From: Clostridiales bacterium
Lineage (GTDB): Bacteria > Bacillota > Clostridia > Christensenellales > CAG-138
Length of the DNA: 38,430 nucleotides
Assembly: GCA_918244965.1 (NCBI GenBank)
Contig: CAKJYC010000017.1
Location: 1-38,430, forward strand
Direction of reading: 5' to 3'
Shown: piece after piece, positions 6,711 through 15,535 of the stretch
Layout: every line of letters begins with the position of its first letter
Numbering within the stretch: position 1 is the stretch's first letter
The notes under the pieces: model-generated
The model's input: the letters and a program-made list of their open reading frames with translations, nothing else
Databases searched by the model: none
What the model was told of the DNA's origin: nothing
Program-made: the position numbers and the translations under genes

Positions 6711-6772
6711 GTTCTGCAATTCGTTCCGGTTCGCACAGTATCCCGCGGGACCGCCGTGCGATCCCGTCCGGT

Positions 6773-6982
6773 TTACTCCACGCCGAGGACCTTGTACTCC
6801 TGTGCTTCGACGGCGGCGGTCAGGACCTCGTCCGCAACAGGCGCGTTCAGGGTAACGACGGCCGTGCCGAGCTTGTGGTCCGCGACCGCGCTTTCCACGC
6901 CGGGGATCGCTTCCAGTGTCTTTTTGACGCGCGCCTCGCAGTGCGGGCACATCATGCCTTCTACCTTCAGAGTCTTTGTCAT
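6773..6982 (-). CDS. Possible separate CopZ-like chaperone from an internal start in copA
   Basis: An in-frame ATG at 6982 encodes MTKTLKVEGMMC and 57 more residues, a complete 69-residue HMA domain with the CPHC copper site. Immediately upstream, at 6991-6999, lies AAAAGGAGG, 8 bases from the ATG, as good as any ribosome site in the window. Either this is a former copZ gene whose upstream stop codon was lost, fusing it to copA, or both products are made. In Escherichia coli a free CopA(Z) chaperone is made from copA by programmed frameshifting, so the dual-product principle has a precedent. Whether internal initiation happens here is inference. Confidence 0.5.
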   Translation of the reverse strand: MTKTLKVEGMMCPHCEARVKKTLEAIPGVESAVADHKLGTAVVTLNAPVADEVLTAAVEAQEYKVLGVE

Positions 6983-9310
6983 GGTCGGTTCCTCCTTTTG
7001 GATTTCTTTTGCTATCACAGATTCCAGCGCATCTGCGGGAATCGGTTTTACGGATTTGTCGTGTGCGCTGTCGTGCGGTCGAACCAGATTCAGCCGCAGC
7101 GCGTTCATGCAGACGAAAAAGCTTGAAAGCGCCATTGCCGCAGCGCCGTACATCGGCTTCATTTCGATGCCGTAGAGCCCGATGGCAAGCGGGATGCAGA
7201 TCACGTTATAGAAGAACGCCCAGAAGAGATTCTGGTGAATGTTCCGGATCGTCCTGCGGCTTAATCGGATCGCCGCCGTCACGTCCGAAAGACGGCTTTT
7301 CATCACCACGATGTCCGCCGCGTCGATCGCAACATCCGTGCCCGCGCCGATCGCAATGCCGTTGTCCGCCACCGTGAGCGCCGGCGCGTCGTTGATGCCG
7401 TCACCGACCATCGCGACCTTGCCGAGCGACTTGAGTTTTGTGATGACGTCGGCCTTTTGGTCCGGCAGTACGCCCGCCACGACCTGATCCACGCCCGCCT
7501 GCTTTGCGATCGCCTTTGCCGTGCGCTCGTTGTCGCCGGTCAGAAGAACGGTCCGCACGCCCATGCCGTGCAGTTCTTTGATTGCCTGCGCCGAATCCGC
7601 CTTGATCGGGTCCGCCACGGCGATCATGCCGATCAGCCTGCCGTCGTACGCGAACAGCAGCAGCGTTTTGCCCTGTTCGGCAAGCGCGTTCGCCTGCTCC
7701 TCCACGGCCCTGTCGACAAGGCCCATCGTGCGCAGATACCGGAGACTGCCGCCCACAAGCGCTTTGCCGTTCAGCATTGCGCGCAAGCCGTTGCCCGGCA
7801 GCGCTTCAAATTCTGTGACCTCAAAGATCTGCAGTCCCTCCGCGGCGGCGGCGACCGCCTTGGAAAGCGGATGCTCGCTGTTCTTCTCCAAAGACGCGGC
7901 AAGCCGCAAAAGCTCCTCCCGTTCCGTGCCGAACGGCAGAATGTCGGTGACCTTGGGTTCGCCCTCGGTGACGGTGCCGGTCTTGTCCAGTGCGACGATC
8001 TGTGTCCGTCCCGCGCCCTCCAGCGCCGCCGCGGTCTTGTACAGCACGCCGGTTTTCGCACCGACGCCGCTGCCGACCATGATCGCAACCGGCGTCGCAA
8101 GGCCGAGCGCACACGGGCAGCTGATGACGAGCACGGAGATCCCGCGCGCGATCGCGAACGAGAACGGACGTCCGGCGATCAGCCAGCCGATCAGCGTACA
8201 AAGCGCGATCCCGATCACCGCCGGCACGAACACGCCGGAGACCCTGTCCGCAATGCGGGCAAGCGGCGCCTTCGTCGCCGCCGCGTCGGAAACGGTGCGG
8301 ATGATCTGCGCCAGCGTCGTGTCCTCGCCGACGCGCGTCGCGCGGCACACAATGTACCCGTGCTGGTTCATCGTCGCTGCGGAAACCGTGTCGCCCTCGC
8401 CCTTGTCGACCGGGATGCTCTCGCCGGTCAGCGCGGATTCGTTGACCGCGGCCGACCCCTTCAGAATGACGCCGTCCACCGGGATCTGCTCGCCGGGGCG
8501 AACAGCAAAGACGTCGCCCTTCTGCACCTGTTCGATGCCGACCTCCGTTTCAACGCCGTCTTTCAGCAGCACCGCAGTCTTCGGCGCGAGCTTCATCAGC
8601 CCCTTCAGCGCGTCCGTCGTGCGGCCCTTGGACCTGGCTTCGAGCATCTTTCCGACCGTGATCAGCGTTGGGATCATTGCAGCCGATTCAAAGTACAGGT
8701 TCATGCCGTGTTTCATCACGACGTCCGTCTGACCCTCGCCCTGCGCAAGGATCATCAGAAACAGCGACGCCAGCGAGTAGCCGAACGAAGCCGTCGAGCC
8801 CAGCGCAACGAGCGTGTCCATATTCGGCGCGCCGCGCATCAGTGAGGAAAAGCCGGAGGTGAAGAACTTGCCGTTGATGACCATCACGGCCACGGCGAGC
8901 AGCAGCTCAAAGAGCCCTAAAAATACATGGTTGTCAAACGCCTTCGGCGCAGGCCAGCCCCACATCATGTGCCCCATCGAAAAGTACATGAGAACGAGCA
9001 GGATCGGCACGGAGAACAGCAGCCGACGCACGAGCTTCGGCGTTTCGCGGTCCTTCAGCGCTTCCGCGTCCGCCCATGAAGGCGCGCTGCCGGACGCCGT
9101 CCTGTCCTCCCCTCCCTTGACCGATGCGCCGTATCCGGCTTTTTCGACGGCTCGGATGACCGCTTCCGGCGAGGCGGTCCCCTCGACGCCCATGGAATTG
9201 GTCAACAGGCTGACCGAACAGGCGGTCACGCCTTCTACGCCGGACACCGCCTTTTCGACCCGCGCGGAGCATGCCGCGCAGCTCATGCCGGTCACATTGT
9301 ATTGCTTCAT
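6773..9310 (-). CDS. copA: Copper-exporting P1B-type ATPase with a fused C-terminal CopZ-like domain
   Basis: 845 residues; pumps Cu(I) out of the cytoplasm using ATP. Domain order: N-terminal HMA with CAAC at residues 11-14; membrane helices with the CPC metal site (398-400) in SCPCALG; phosphorylation Asp442 in DKTGT; the SEHP loop at 478-481 of the nucleotide-binding domain; GDGINDAP near 636-643; last helices with YN and MxxSS motifs; then a second HMA domain (777-845) with CPHC at 788-791. A C-terminal HMA is unusual, because CopA enzymes normally carry theirs at the N-terminus and CopZ is a separate gene. The linker encodes an in-frame AAAAGGAGG followed 8 bases later by ATG (Met777), so the same mRNA can probably also make a free CopZ-like chaperone. 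The start follows csoR by 13 bases, and CsoR should control expression in response to copper. Confidence 0.95.
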   Translation of the reverse strand: MKQYNVTGMSCAACSARVEKAVSGVEGVTACSVSLLTNSMGVEGTASPEAVIRAVEKAGYGASVKGGEDRTASGSAPSWADAEALKDRETPKLVRRLLFSVPILLVLMYFSMGHMMWGWPAPKAFDNHVFLGLFELLLAVAVMVINGKFFTSGFSSLMRGAPNMDTLVALGSTASFGYSLASLFLMILAQGEGQTDVVMKHGMNLYFESAAMIPTLITVGKMLEARSKGRTTDALKGLMKLAPKTAVLLKDGVETEVGIEQVQKGDVFAVRPGEQIPVDGVILKGSAAVNESALTGESIPVDKGEGDTVSAATMNQHGYIVCRATRVGEDTTLAQIIRTVSDAAATKAPLARIADRVSGVFVPAVIGIALCTLIGWLIAGRPFSFAIARGISVLVISCPCALGLATPVAIMVGSGVGAKTGVLYKTAAALEGAGRTQIVALDKTGTVTEGEPKVTDILPFGTEREELLRLAASLEKNSEHPLSKAVAAAAEGLQIFEVTEFEALPGNGLRAMLNGKALVGGSLRYLRTMGLVDRAVEEQANALAEQGKTLLLFAYDGRLIGMIAVADPIKADSAQAIKELHGMGVRTVLLTGDNERTAKAIAKQAGVDQVVAGVLPDQKADVITKLKSLGKVAMVGDGINDAPALTVADNGIAIGAGTDVAIDAADIVVMKSRLSDVTAAIRLSRRTIRNIHQNLFWAFFYNVICIPLAIGLYGIEMKPMYGAAAMALSSFFVCMNALRLNLVRPHDSAHDKSVKPIPADALESVIAKEIQKEEPTMTKTLKVEGMMCPHCEARVKKTLEAIPGVESAVADHKLGTAVVTLNAPVADEVLTAAVEAQEYKVLGVE
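6991..6999 (-). promoter_or_regulatory. Internal Shine-Dalgarno inside copA
   Basis: AAAAGGAGG on the minus strand encodes Gln-Lys-Glu-Glu in the copA frame and sits 8 bases before Met777. Its strength and spacing match a true translation start. Confidence 0.55.
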
Positions 9311-9323
9311 GTCCGACCTCCGC

Positions 9324-9635
9324 TCACTTCATCAGCTTCTTCAGCGTTTCCATCAGCTCGTCGACCGCGTCCTCGCGTCCGTTTCGGATGTCCTCGGTCA
9401 CGCAGGTATGCAAATGATTTGCAAGCAGTGTTCTCGAAAAGCTGTTCAGCGCCGAATTGACCGCCGACGCCTGCACCAGAATGTCCGGGCAGTAGGTGTC
9501 CTCCTCCAGCATGCGCTCTAACCCGCGCACCTGTCCCTCGATCCGCTTCAGCCGGTTCATCAGATCGCGTTTCTCCTGTTCGCTGCGGACCTTTTTCCGC
9601 CCCTGCGTTTCGTTTGTTTGGCAACAGTTTTCCAT
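9324..9635 (-). CDS. csoR: CsoR-family copper-sensing transcriptional repressor
   Basis: 103 residues, all-helical CsoR/RcnR family (PF02583). The Cu(I) ligand set Cys-His-Cys is present: C49 in DTYCPDIL, H74 and C78 in NHLHTCV, with the typical H-x3-C spacing. An extra Cys pair (CC at 4-5) lies in the N-terminal tail. The first helix carries RLKRIEGQVRGLERM, the DNA-contacting signature. Cu(I) binding releases the DNA and turns on copA. The ATG at 9635 follows AAAGGGG. Two G/C-rich operators in its own promoter show autoregulation, and csoR and copA (13-base gap) form one operon. Confidence 0.93.
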   Translation of the reverse strand: MENCCQTNETQGRKKVRSEQEKRDLMNRLKRIEGQVRGLERMLEEDTYCPDILVQASAVNSALNSFSRTLLANHLHTCVTEDIRNGREDAVDELMETLKKLMK

Positions 9636-9650
9636 AGAAAGCCCCTTTCA

Positions 9651-9667
9651 ATACCCCTGCCGGGTAT
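9651..9667. promoter_or_regulatory. CsoR operator, downstream copy
   Basis: ATACCCCTGCCGGGTAT is a near-palindrome with ATACCC/GGGTAT arms, the usual shape of CsoR sites. It lies between the -10 box and the csoR ribosome site, about 33 bases from the first operator. Confidence 0.75.
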
Positions 9668-9678
9668 TTTGTGCTTTC

Positions 9679-9707
9679 ATTTTATACCCCTATAGGGTAT
9701 TTGTCAA
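9679..9707 (-). promoter_or_regulatory. csoR-copA promoter
   Basis: Minus-strand -35 TTGACA (9702-9707), 17-base spacer, -10 TAAAAT (9679-9684). The first CsoR operator fills the spacer completely, so bound repressor would block RNA polymerase. Confidence 0.8.
9684..9700. promoter_or_regulatory. CsoR operator inside the promoter spacer
   Basis: ATACCCCTATAGGGTAT, a palindrome with ATACCC/GGGTAT arms, fits the consensus of known CsoR operators. It occupies the space between the -35 and -10 boxes. Confidence 0.85.
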
Positions 9708-9736
9708 TGGGTGTCGACAGTATATTTTGCTGCAAA

Positions 9737-9752
9737 GGACGTGTAAACATCC
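9737..9752 (-). terminator. Possible weak terminator at the end of the cobalamin operon
   Basis: A GGATGT / ACGTCC stem with a 4-base loop is followed on the minus strand by TTTGC. A second hairpin with GACCCG/CGGGTC arms overlaps the stop codon of the last gene (about 9802-9828) but has no U-run. Neither is strong, so some read-through into csoR-copA is possible. Confidence 0.3.
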
Positions 9753-9824
9753 GTTCTTTCGCCGTTGTCATGGGAGCGGCGGCGGATGGGGATCCCGTGT
9801 TCAGACCCGTCCGGCCGTGCCGGG

Positions 9825-10085
9825 TCAGTCCCTTTTCCGTGCGGCCTCGGCGATGTCGGGCCAGCGTTTGAGAATGTACTGCACCGCGTTCCGGCTATGC
9901 GGAACCATGCAGTCCGTACAGTTCTTGATCCCCGCTTCCGTATAGGTGAAATTGCCGCCGCATTTGTCGCCGAGCAGGTACAGCGGACAGTAGCAGAACA
10001 GGCAGTTGAAATCCTCCGGATGCGCGGTCTTGTGGCACGGAAAATACCTGCAGTCGGTGTTGTTGATGAACGAATCGCTGTTCAT
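9825..10085 (-). CDS. Cysteine-rich small-domain protein at the end of the cobalamin operon
   Basis: 86 residues with at least nine Cys, matching the 'cysteine-rich small domain' (PF04071): CRYFPCH near the start, FNCLFCYCPLY, KCGGNF, KNCTDC and a final PH. The arrangement suggests binding of a metal or iron-sulfur cluster. Genes with this domain are often found in anaerobic cobalamin gene clusters, but no activity has been established that I know of. The ATG at 10085 overlaps the cbiC stop codon by four bases (ATGA); an upstream in-frame extension to 10139 lies inside cbiC and is not used. Possible roles are cobalt delivery or a redox step of cobalt-corrin intermediates; both are guesses. 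Confidence 0.8.
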   Translation of the reverse strand: MNSDSFINNTDCRYFPCHKTAHPEDFNCLFCYCPLYLLGDKCGGNFTYTEAGIKNCTDCMVPHSRNAVQYILKRWPDIAEAARKRD

Positions 10086-10726
10086 TGCTTTGCTCCTCTC
10101 GTTTCGTCGATCCGGTACAGCAGCGCGTTGACGATGCACGCGGCGACGTTGCTGCCGCCCTTTCGTCCGCGCGCGACGATGTGCGGCACATCGGTTTCCA
10201 GGATCAGCTCCTTCGACGCGACGACGTTCACAAACCCCACCGGCACGCCGATGATCAGCCTGGGCCGGTAGCCCGCGTCGATGTGCTCGCGGAGCCGGAT
10301 CAGCGCCGTCGGCGCGTTGCCGATCGCATAGATCACATTCTCCCCCATCCGCACCGCCTTGTCCATGCTGACGCGCGCGCGGGTCACGCCCTGCGCCTTC
10401 GCCTCCTCGGCCACGTCCCCGTCCGCCATAAAGCAGACCGCGCGGCCGCCGAGCTTCTCCAGCGTACGCTTATTGATCCCCGCAAGTGCCATCTGCGTAT
10501 CGGTCACGACCGTCGCGCCGCCTTTCAGAGCGTCGAGCGCAAGCCGCACGGCGCCCGGCGAAAAGATCAGGCTGTCGACGTAATCGAAATCCGCGGTGGT
10601 ATGGATCACGCGCTTGATGATCGGCGCCTGTTCGGGATCGAGGACCCGATTTCCCAATTCCTCCGTGATGATGCGAAAGCTCTCGCGCTCGATCTCCATC
10701 GGCGCGATCTTCAGGATCTCCGTCAT
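10082..10726 (-). CDS. cbiC: Cobalt-precorrin-8 methylmutase
   Basis: 214 residues, CbiC/CobH family (PF02570). The enzyme moves the C-11 methyl group to C-12, turning cobalt-precorrin-8 into cobyrinic acid. The catalytic His corresponds to H42 in [10 protein letters not shown]. Further family blocks are [28 protein letters not shown] and RGRKGGSN. Length is normal for the family. It overlaps cbiP upstream and the Cys-rich gene downstream by four bases each. Confidence 0.95.
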   Translation of the reverse strand: MTEILKIAPMEIERESFRIITEELGNRVLDPEQAPIIKRVIHTTADFDYVDSLIFSPGAVRLALDALKGGATVVTDTQMALAGINKRTLEKLGGRAVCFMADGDVAEEAKAQGVTRARVSMDKAVRMGENVIYAIGNAPTALIRLREHIDAGYRPRLIIGVPVGFVNVVASKELILETDVPHIVARGRKGGSNVAACIVNALLYRIDETRGAKQ

Positions 10727-12222
10727 ACGCCCTCCCTCAAAATGCGGTATACCGCGTCCATGTCCATGTGGTTCCGGATCGTTTCGGCCAGCAGATCGTA
10801 CTGACGCTGCTTGTGCGCTTCGCCGGACACCCTGCCGAGCTGCGCCGGATCGACGCCCTTCCGTTCGGCAAGCGCGCGCACGAGCGCTCCCGCGACCGCG
10901 TCGCCGTCCAGCACGCCGTGTACATACGTTCCGCAGACGTTCCCGTCGATCGCGCCGTCCGTTTTCGACGTCCCCGTGACCGCATCCGTAACGGCTGCGA
11001 CCGGCGCGTCCGACGCCGTTTCGCCCATATGGATCTCATAGCCCTCAAACGGCAGTTCCGACAGCGCCGAGAACGTGCCGCAAAGCGTGCCGAACGCGCC
11101 CGTTACGCGGGTGCGCGTCTTTTGTCCGGCAAACGTCGTATCGACCGGCAAAAGTCCCATGCCGCGCAAGGCGCCGCCGTGCTCCACGCCGTGCGGATCG
11201 CGGATCGTCCGTCCGAGCATCTGGAAGCCCCCGCAGATGCCGAGCACCGCCCCGCCGCCGTCCGCAAACCGCAGGACCTTCGCTTCGAGCCCGCTTTGCC
11301 GCAGCCATAAAAGGTCCGCCATCGTATTTTTCGTGCCGGGCAGGATCACAAGGTCCGGCTCGCCGAATTCGCGCGGCGAGGACACATAGCGCACGGACAC
11401 GCCGTCGATCGCCTCCAGCGTACGGAAATCGGTGAAATTGCTGATCCGCGGCAGCCGCATGACCGCGATATCGACCAGCGCGGCGGGCCTGTTTTCAAGC
11501 CGTTCGGACAGCGAATCCTCGTCGTCGATATCCAGATGCACATACGGCACGACGCCGATGACCGGGATTCCCAGAAGGTCCTCAAGCTGTTTGATGCCGG
11601 GCGTCAGAATGCTTTCGTCGCCGCGGAATTTGTTGATGACGACGCCCTTCACGAGCGCGCGCTCGTCCGGATCCAGAAGCGCGACCGTGCCGTACAGCTG
11701 TGCGAACACGCCGCCGCGGTCGATGTCGCCGACCAGCAGCACCGGCGCTTTCGCTGCCTTCGCCATTCCCATGTTCACGAACACGTCCGCGTCCTTCAGG
11801 TTGATCTCGGCAGGACTGCCCGCGCCTTCGATCACGATCACGTCGTTTTCGGCGGACAGCTTGCCGTACGCCTTCATGACCTCCGGCATCAGCGTTTTCT
11901 TGATCGCAAAATAGTCGCGCGCGCTCATCTGCGCCCACACCTCGCCGTTCACGATGACCTGCGACCCCATGTCGCTCGTGGGCTTTAAGAGGATCGGATT
12001 CATCAGCACCGACGGCTCGACGCCCGCGGCCTCGGCCTGCACGACCTGCGCGCGGCCCATCTCCAGCCCTTCCTTCGTGATGAACGAGTTCAGCGCCATA
12101 TTCTGCGCCTTAAACGGCGCGACCTTATATCCGTCCTGCCGGAATACGCGGCAGAGTCCCGCCGCGATCAGGCTCTTGCCCGCGTTGGACATCGTGCCCT
12201 GAATCATGATCGCGTTTGCCAT
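10723..12222 (-). CDS. cbiP: Cobyric acid synthase (glutamine-hydrolysing)
   Basis: 499 residues. Amidates side chains b, d, e and g of adenosyl-cobyrinic a,c-diamide using ATP and glutamine. N-terminal dethiobiotin-synthetase-like ATPase domain with the modified P-loop GTMSNAGKS (9-17), then [11 protein letters not shown]-terminal class I glutamine amidotransferase domain with nucleophile C330 in [11 protein letters not shown] and catalytic H435 in GTYVHGVLD. Length and order are typical for CobQ/CbiP. Its stop codon overlaps the cbiC start, and it begins directly after the cbiA stop codon. Confidence 0.96.
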   Translation of the reverse strand: MANAIMIQGTMSNAGKSLIAAGLCRVFRQDGYKVAPFKAQNMALNSFITKEGLEMGRAQVVQAEAAGVEPSVLMNPILLKPTSDMGSQVIVNGEVWAQMSARDYFAIKKTLMPEVMKAYGKLSAENDVIVIEGAGSPAEINLKDADVFVNMGMAKAAKAPVLLVGDIDRGGVFAQLYGTVALLDPDERALVKGVVINKFRGDESILTPGIKQLEDLLGIPVIGVVPYVHLDIDDEDSLSERLENRPAALVDIAVMRLPRISNFTDFRTLEAIDGVSVRYVSSPREFGEPDLVILPGTKNTMADLLWLRQSGLEAKVLRFADGGGAVLGICGGFQMLGRTIRDPHGVEHGGALRGMGLLPVDTTFAGQKTRTRVTGAFGTLCGTFSALSELPFEGYEIHMGETASDAPVAAVTDAVTGTSKTDGAIDGNVCGTYVHGVLDGDAVAGALVRALAERKGVDPAQLGRVSGEAHKQRQYDLLAETIRNHMDMDAVYRILREGV

Positions 12223-13572
12223 TCAGACCTCCTTTGCCGCGGCGCGCAAAAAGCGCTCGACCGGCTTCGGGTTGGATGTAAAGAAGAGATGCGGAAACCC
12301 CGCAAGCAGGTTTCCCTGCGCATGCATGCACGTCCATGCGCGGCCGTTCGGCTTGACTGCGGAAAACGCCGTGCCGGGATCGCCGGTTTCAAAATAATGG
12401 AATTCGTGCGCGCGGATCGTTTCGCCCGCCCGGAAGAACGCCGAATCCGCATTCGCCGACAGCGTGATATAGCCGAAGCGGCCGAGCGTTTTTGTGCGGT
12501 ACGCGTCCGTTCGGATCACGCCGCACATCGGGTGCGGACGACCTTCCATATCGGAAAGCGTATCGCAAAGATACAGGAATCCCCCGCATTCCGCAAGGCA
12601 CGGCATGCCCGCTTCGATCGCGTTCCGGATCGCCTGCCGCATCGCAGCGTTTTCGGACAGCCGCTCTGCGTACAGCTCCGGATAGCCGCCGGGCAGATAC
12701 AGCCCCTGCGTCCCTTCCGGCAGCGCCGCGTCGGAAAGCGGTGAGAAGAACCGAAGCGCTGCGCCGTACCGTTCGAGCAGCGCAAGGTTGTCGCGGTAGA
12801 GGAAGCAGAACGCCTCGTCCCGCGCGATCGCGATCACGGTCCCCGGCATATCGGGCGCGGCGGGCGGCTCCGGCACGGAAAGCTCCGGCGCGGACTGCAT
12901 CAAGGCAAGCAGCGCGTCAAAGTCGAGCGTCCGCTCCAAAAGCGCCGCAAGCGCGTCAAGCTTTTCGGAAAGGCCGTGTATCTCGTCCGGCGTAACGAGT
13001 CCCAGATGGCGGCTTTCGAGCGTCAGCGCGTCGGATCTCGGAACATACCCGATCGGCACGAGGCCCATCGCCTCGACCGCGGGCTTGAGCGCCGCATACA
13101 CATGCTCGCTCATGCGGTTGAAGATCACGCCCCGCACGCCGCTGTCCGGGCGAAAGTCCGTGAAACCCTTTAGCGTCGCAAGCGCGGAGAGCGATTGTCC
13201 CCTCGCGTCGACGATCAGCACGACCGGCGCTTTGAGTGCCTTTGCGACGGCATAGGTGCTCGCCTGCTCGCTTGCCGCCGACAGTCCGTCGTAATAGCCC
13301 ATCACGCCCTCGATCACGGCGCAGTCTGCGCCTTCGGCGTTTTGCGCGTACAGGCGTCTGAGCGTATCTTCGTCGGAGAAAAACAGGTCCAGCGTGCCGG
13401 ATCTGACGCCGACCACGCGCTCGTGGAACAGCGGGTCGATGTAGTCCGGTCCGCACTTGAACGCCGAGACGGTCCCGCCGCGATTCTTGAGCGCGCGCAG
13501 AACGCCGCAGACGACCGTGGTTTTGCCGCTGCCGGAGGACGGCGCGGCGAACAGCACGCGCGGGCTACGCAT
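12223..13572 (-). CDS. cbiA: Cobyrinate a,c-diamide synthase
   Basis: 449 residues. Amidates the a and c carboxylates of cobyrinic acid with glutamine and ATP. The P-loop SSGSGKTT (12-19) is followed by FKCGPDYIDPLFH, the metal/substrate segment of CbiA; the C-terminal triad-type glutaminase has nucleophile C329 in LAECGGFLYL and a final His in HEFHYFE. The start overlaps the end of the triple-fusion gene upstream by eight bases. Normal family length. Confidence 0.96.
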   Translation of the reverse strand: MRSPRVLFAAPSSGSGKTTVVCGVLRALKNRGGTVSAFKCGPDYIDPLFHERVVGVRSGTLDLFFSDEDTLRRLYAQNAEGADCAVIEGVMGYYDGLSAASEQASTYAVAKALKAPVVLIVDARGQSLSALATLKGFTDFRPDSGVRGVIFNRMSEHVYAALKPAVEAMGLVPIGYVPRSDALTLESRHLGLVTPDEIHGLSEKLDALAALLERTLDFDALLALMQSAPELSVPEPPAAPDMPGTVIAIARDEAFCFLYRDNLALLERYGAALRFFSPLSDAALPEGTQGLYLPGGYPELYAERLSENAAMRQAIRNAIEAGMPCLAECGGFLYLCDTLSDMEGRPHPMCGVIRTDAYRTKTLGRFGYITLSANADSAFFRAGETIRAHEFHYFETGDPGTAFSAVKPNGRAWTCMHAQGNLLAGFPHLFFTSNPKPVERFLRAAAKEV

Positions 13573-15535
13573 CCTCTCCGCCTCCCTCGCAGGAAATGAT
13601 ACAGACCGGATTCTGCGCGGTCATCATATGATACACGCCGACCCGTCTTGCGCGCGAGACGTTCAACTCGGCGATCTCCTCGTTGATCAGATGCAGGTCG
13701 CGGATCGCCGCCGTCGCCTCCGCAAAGGTCTCCGCCGTCACCGTATTCAGCACGATGCGCACGCGCGGATCCTTCAAAAGCGCGGCTTCGATGATCTCCC
13801 GGAGATTGCCGCCGCTGCCGCCGATAAACACATGCGTGGGCGCGGGCAGCGCCGCAAGCGCGTCCGGCGCGGTTCCTTCGACGACCGTGACGTTTGATAC
13901 GCCGAGATGCCGCTTGTTGCGTTCGATCAGCGCGCAGGCGTCCGCGTTCCGCTCGATCGCGTAGACCGTTCCGTTCTCCGCCGCCTCCGCCATCTCGATC
14001 GACACCGAGCCGGTGCCCGCGCCGACGTCCCAGCAGACGGCGTCCTTTGTGAGCATGAGCTTCGACAGCGTCACCGCGCGGACCTCGGCCTTGGTCATCG
14101 GCACCTCGGTGCGCAGAAAATCGCCGTCCGGTCGGCCGTGCGTGACGATCGCGCGGTCCGCGTCCGGGTTTTCGATGCAAAGGATCGCAAGCGGCGAAAA
14201 CGTTCTTTCCTTCAGCGTCTCCGCCGTGCCGCGTTCGATCGCTTCGTCCGCGTTGCCGAGGTCGGTCCCGACCGCAGCGGAAACGCCGCCGAGCCCGTTT
14301 TCGCACAGCGAAGCGAGCAGGTCACGCACGCCGTGCTCCCCGCCCGCCAGCACAAACGTGCGGGCGTGCGTCCTGACCTTCGCGGGCAGATTGAGTGCGC
14401 GGCCGTGCGCGGACACAAGCGCCGCGTCGTGATACGAAACGCCGAGCTTCGCCGCAAAATACGAGACGGATGAGATCCCCGGCAGGACCGTCGGACATAG
14501 ATCCCCGATCAGCGGCAGCAGCTTCTTCGTGCCGCTGTAAAAGCCGGTGTCGCCCGACATGGCGACAACGATGCGGGACGCGTCGGATGCGCGCAGGATC
14601 GTTTCGATCTCCTTCGGCATGATCGCGATCGCTGCGGGTTTACGGAACCGGCTCAGCGCGTCGGTCACACGCTTTGCGCCGACGAGCAGCTCCGCCTGTT
14701 CGCACGCGCGCACGGCGTCCGCCGTCAGCGTCCGGTCGCCGTCCATGCCGATCCCGATCACCGTGATCTGTTTTTTGCGGCCGATCCCGAACCGCTTCGC
14801 AAGCAGCGCAAGGCAGTCCGCTTCGGAAACGCCCCGCTCGTCGTCCGGACGGCGGATCACCACCGGCACGGCGCCGCACGCCTTTGCCGCACGGATCTTT
14901 TCCGCAAAGCCGCCCGCCGTCCCCGTGTCCTTGGTCACGAGGTATTTCGCGTCGATCGCCTTGATCGTCGCCGCGTTTATCGTCTCGGAGAACGGGCCCT
15001 GCATGCAGATCAGGTTCTTTCCCGAAAGTCCCAGCGCAAACGCCGCGTCGGCCGATTCCTTCACCGGCAGGATGCGGGCGTAGATCCGCGACGCAAAGCC
15101 GTTCACCGCCGTATAGCGGGCAAGCTCCTTGCTGCCGACGGTCAGAAACACGTTGCCCTGCGTCCCGTTGAGAAACGCGATCGCCGCGTCGGTGTCGTCG
15201 ACGAACACGCAGCCGTCGGCGGTCTCCGATCCGCGCGTCACGCGAAGATACTCCGTTCCGGTACGCTCCGCAACGGCCTTCAGCGTCCTTGTGACCTCGA
15301 CCGCATACGGATGCGTGGCGTCGATCAGAAGCGCCGCCTGCGTTTCGCGGATCAGCGCTTCGATCTGTTCCGCGTTCTTTCTGCCGTGCAGGACCGTGAT
15401 GTTGTCGGCCGGCGCGATCAGCGTCTCGCCGTACTCGGTGGCGACGCTGACAAAAAGCGAAACGGGTTGATTGCGGCACGCCTCGGCGATCTCGCGGCCC
15501 TCGGTCGTGCCGGCGAACAAAAGGATGTTATTCAT
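13565..15535 (-). CDS. cbiJ-cbiE-cbiT: Triple fusion: cobalt-precorrin-6A reductase, precorrin-7 C5-methyltransferase and precorrin-6B C15-methyltransferase
   Basis: 656 residues combining three successive or near-successive steps. Residues 1-252 are CbiJ/CobK (FAGTTEGRE at 7-15, IDATHPYA, VGSKEL, TKDTGTAGG), which reduces the macrocycle with NAD(P)H. Residues 256-455 are CbiE (VIGIGMDG, VGAKR, MSGDTGFYSG, LPGISSVSYF). Residues 470-656 are CbiT, a class I methyltransferase with motif I DVGAGTGSVS and IGGSGGN, which methylates C15 and decarboxylates. CbiE-CbiT fusions (CobL) are well known; adding CbiJ at the N-terminus is rarer. No internal ribosome site is apparent at the domain joints, so a single polypeptide is expected. 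It overlaps cbiH upstream by eight bases. The fusion could channel unstable intermediates. Confidence 0.93.
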   Translation of the reverse strand: MNNILLFAGTTEGREIAEACRNQPVSLFVSVATEYGETLIAPADNITVLHGRKNAEQIEALIRETQAALLIDATHPYAVEVTRTLKAVAERTGTEYLRVTRGSETADGCVFVDDTDAAIAFLNGTQGNVFLTVGSKELARYTAVNGFASRIYARILPVKESADAAFALGLSGKNLICMQGPFSETINAATIKAIDAKYLVTKDTGTAGGFAEKIRAAKACGAVPVVIRRPDDERGVSEADCLALLAKRFGIGRKKQITVIGIGMDGDRTLTADAVRACEQAELLVGAKRVTDALSRFRKPAAIAIMPKEIETILRASDASRIVVAMSGDTGFYSGTKKLLPLIGDLCPTVLPGISSVSYFAAKLGVSYHDAALVSAHGRALNLPAKVRTHARTFVLAGGEHGVRDLLASLCENGLGGVSAAVGTDLGNADEAIERGTAETLKERTFSPLAILCIENPDADRAIVTHGRPDGDFLRTEVPMTKAEVRAVTLSKLMLTKDAVCWDVGAGTGSVSIEMAEAAENGTVYAIERNADACALIERNKRHLGVSNVTVVEGTAPDALAALPAPTHVFIGGSGGNLREIIEAALLKDPRVRIVLNTVTAETFAEATAAIRDLHLINEEIAELNVSRARRVGVYHMMTAQNPVCIISCEGGGEDA

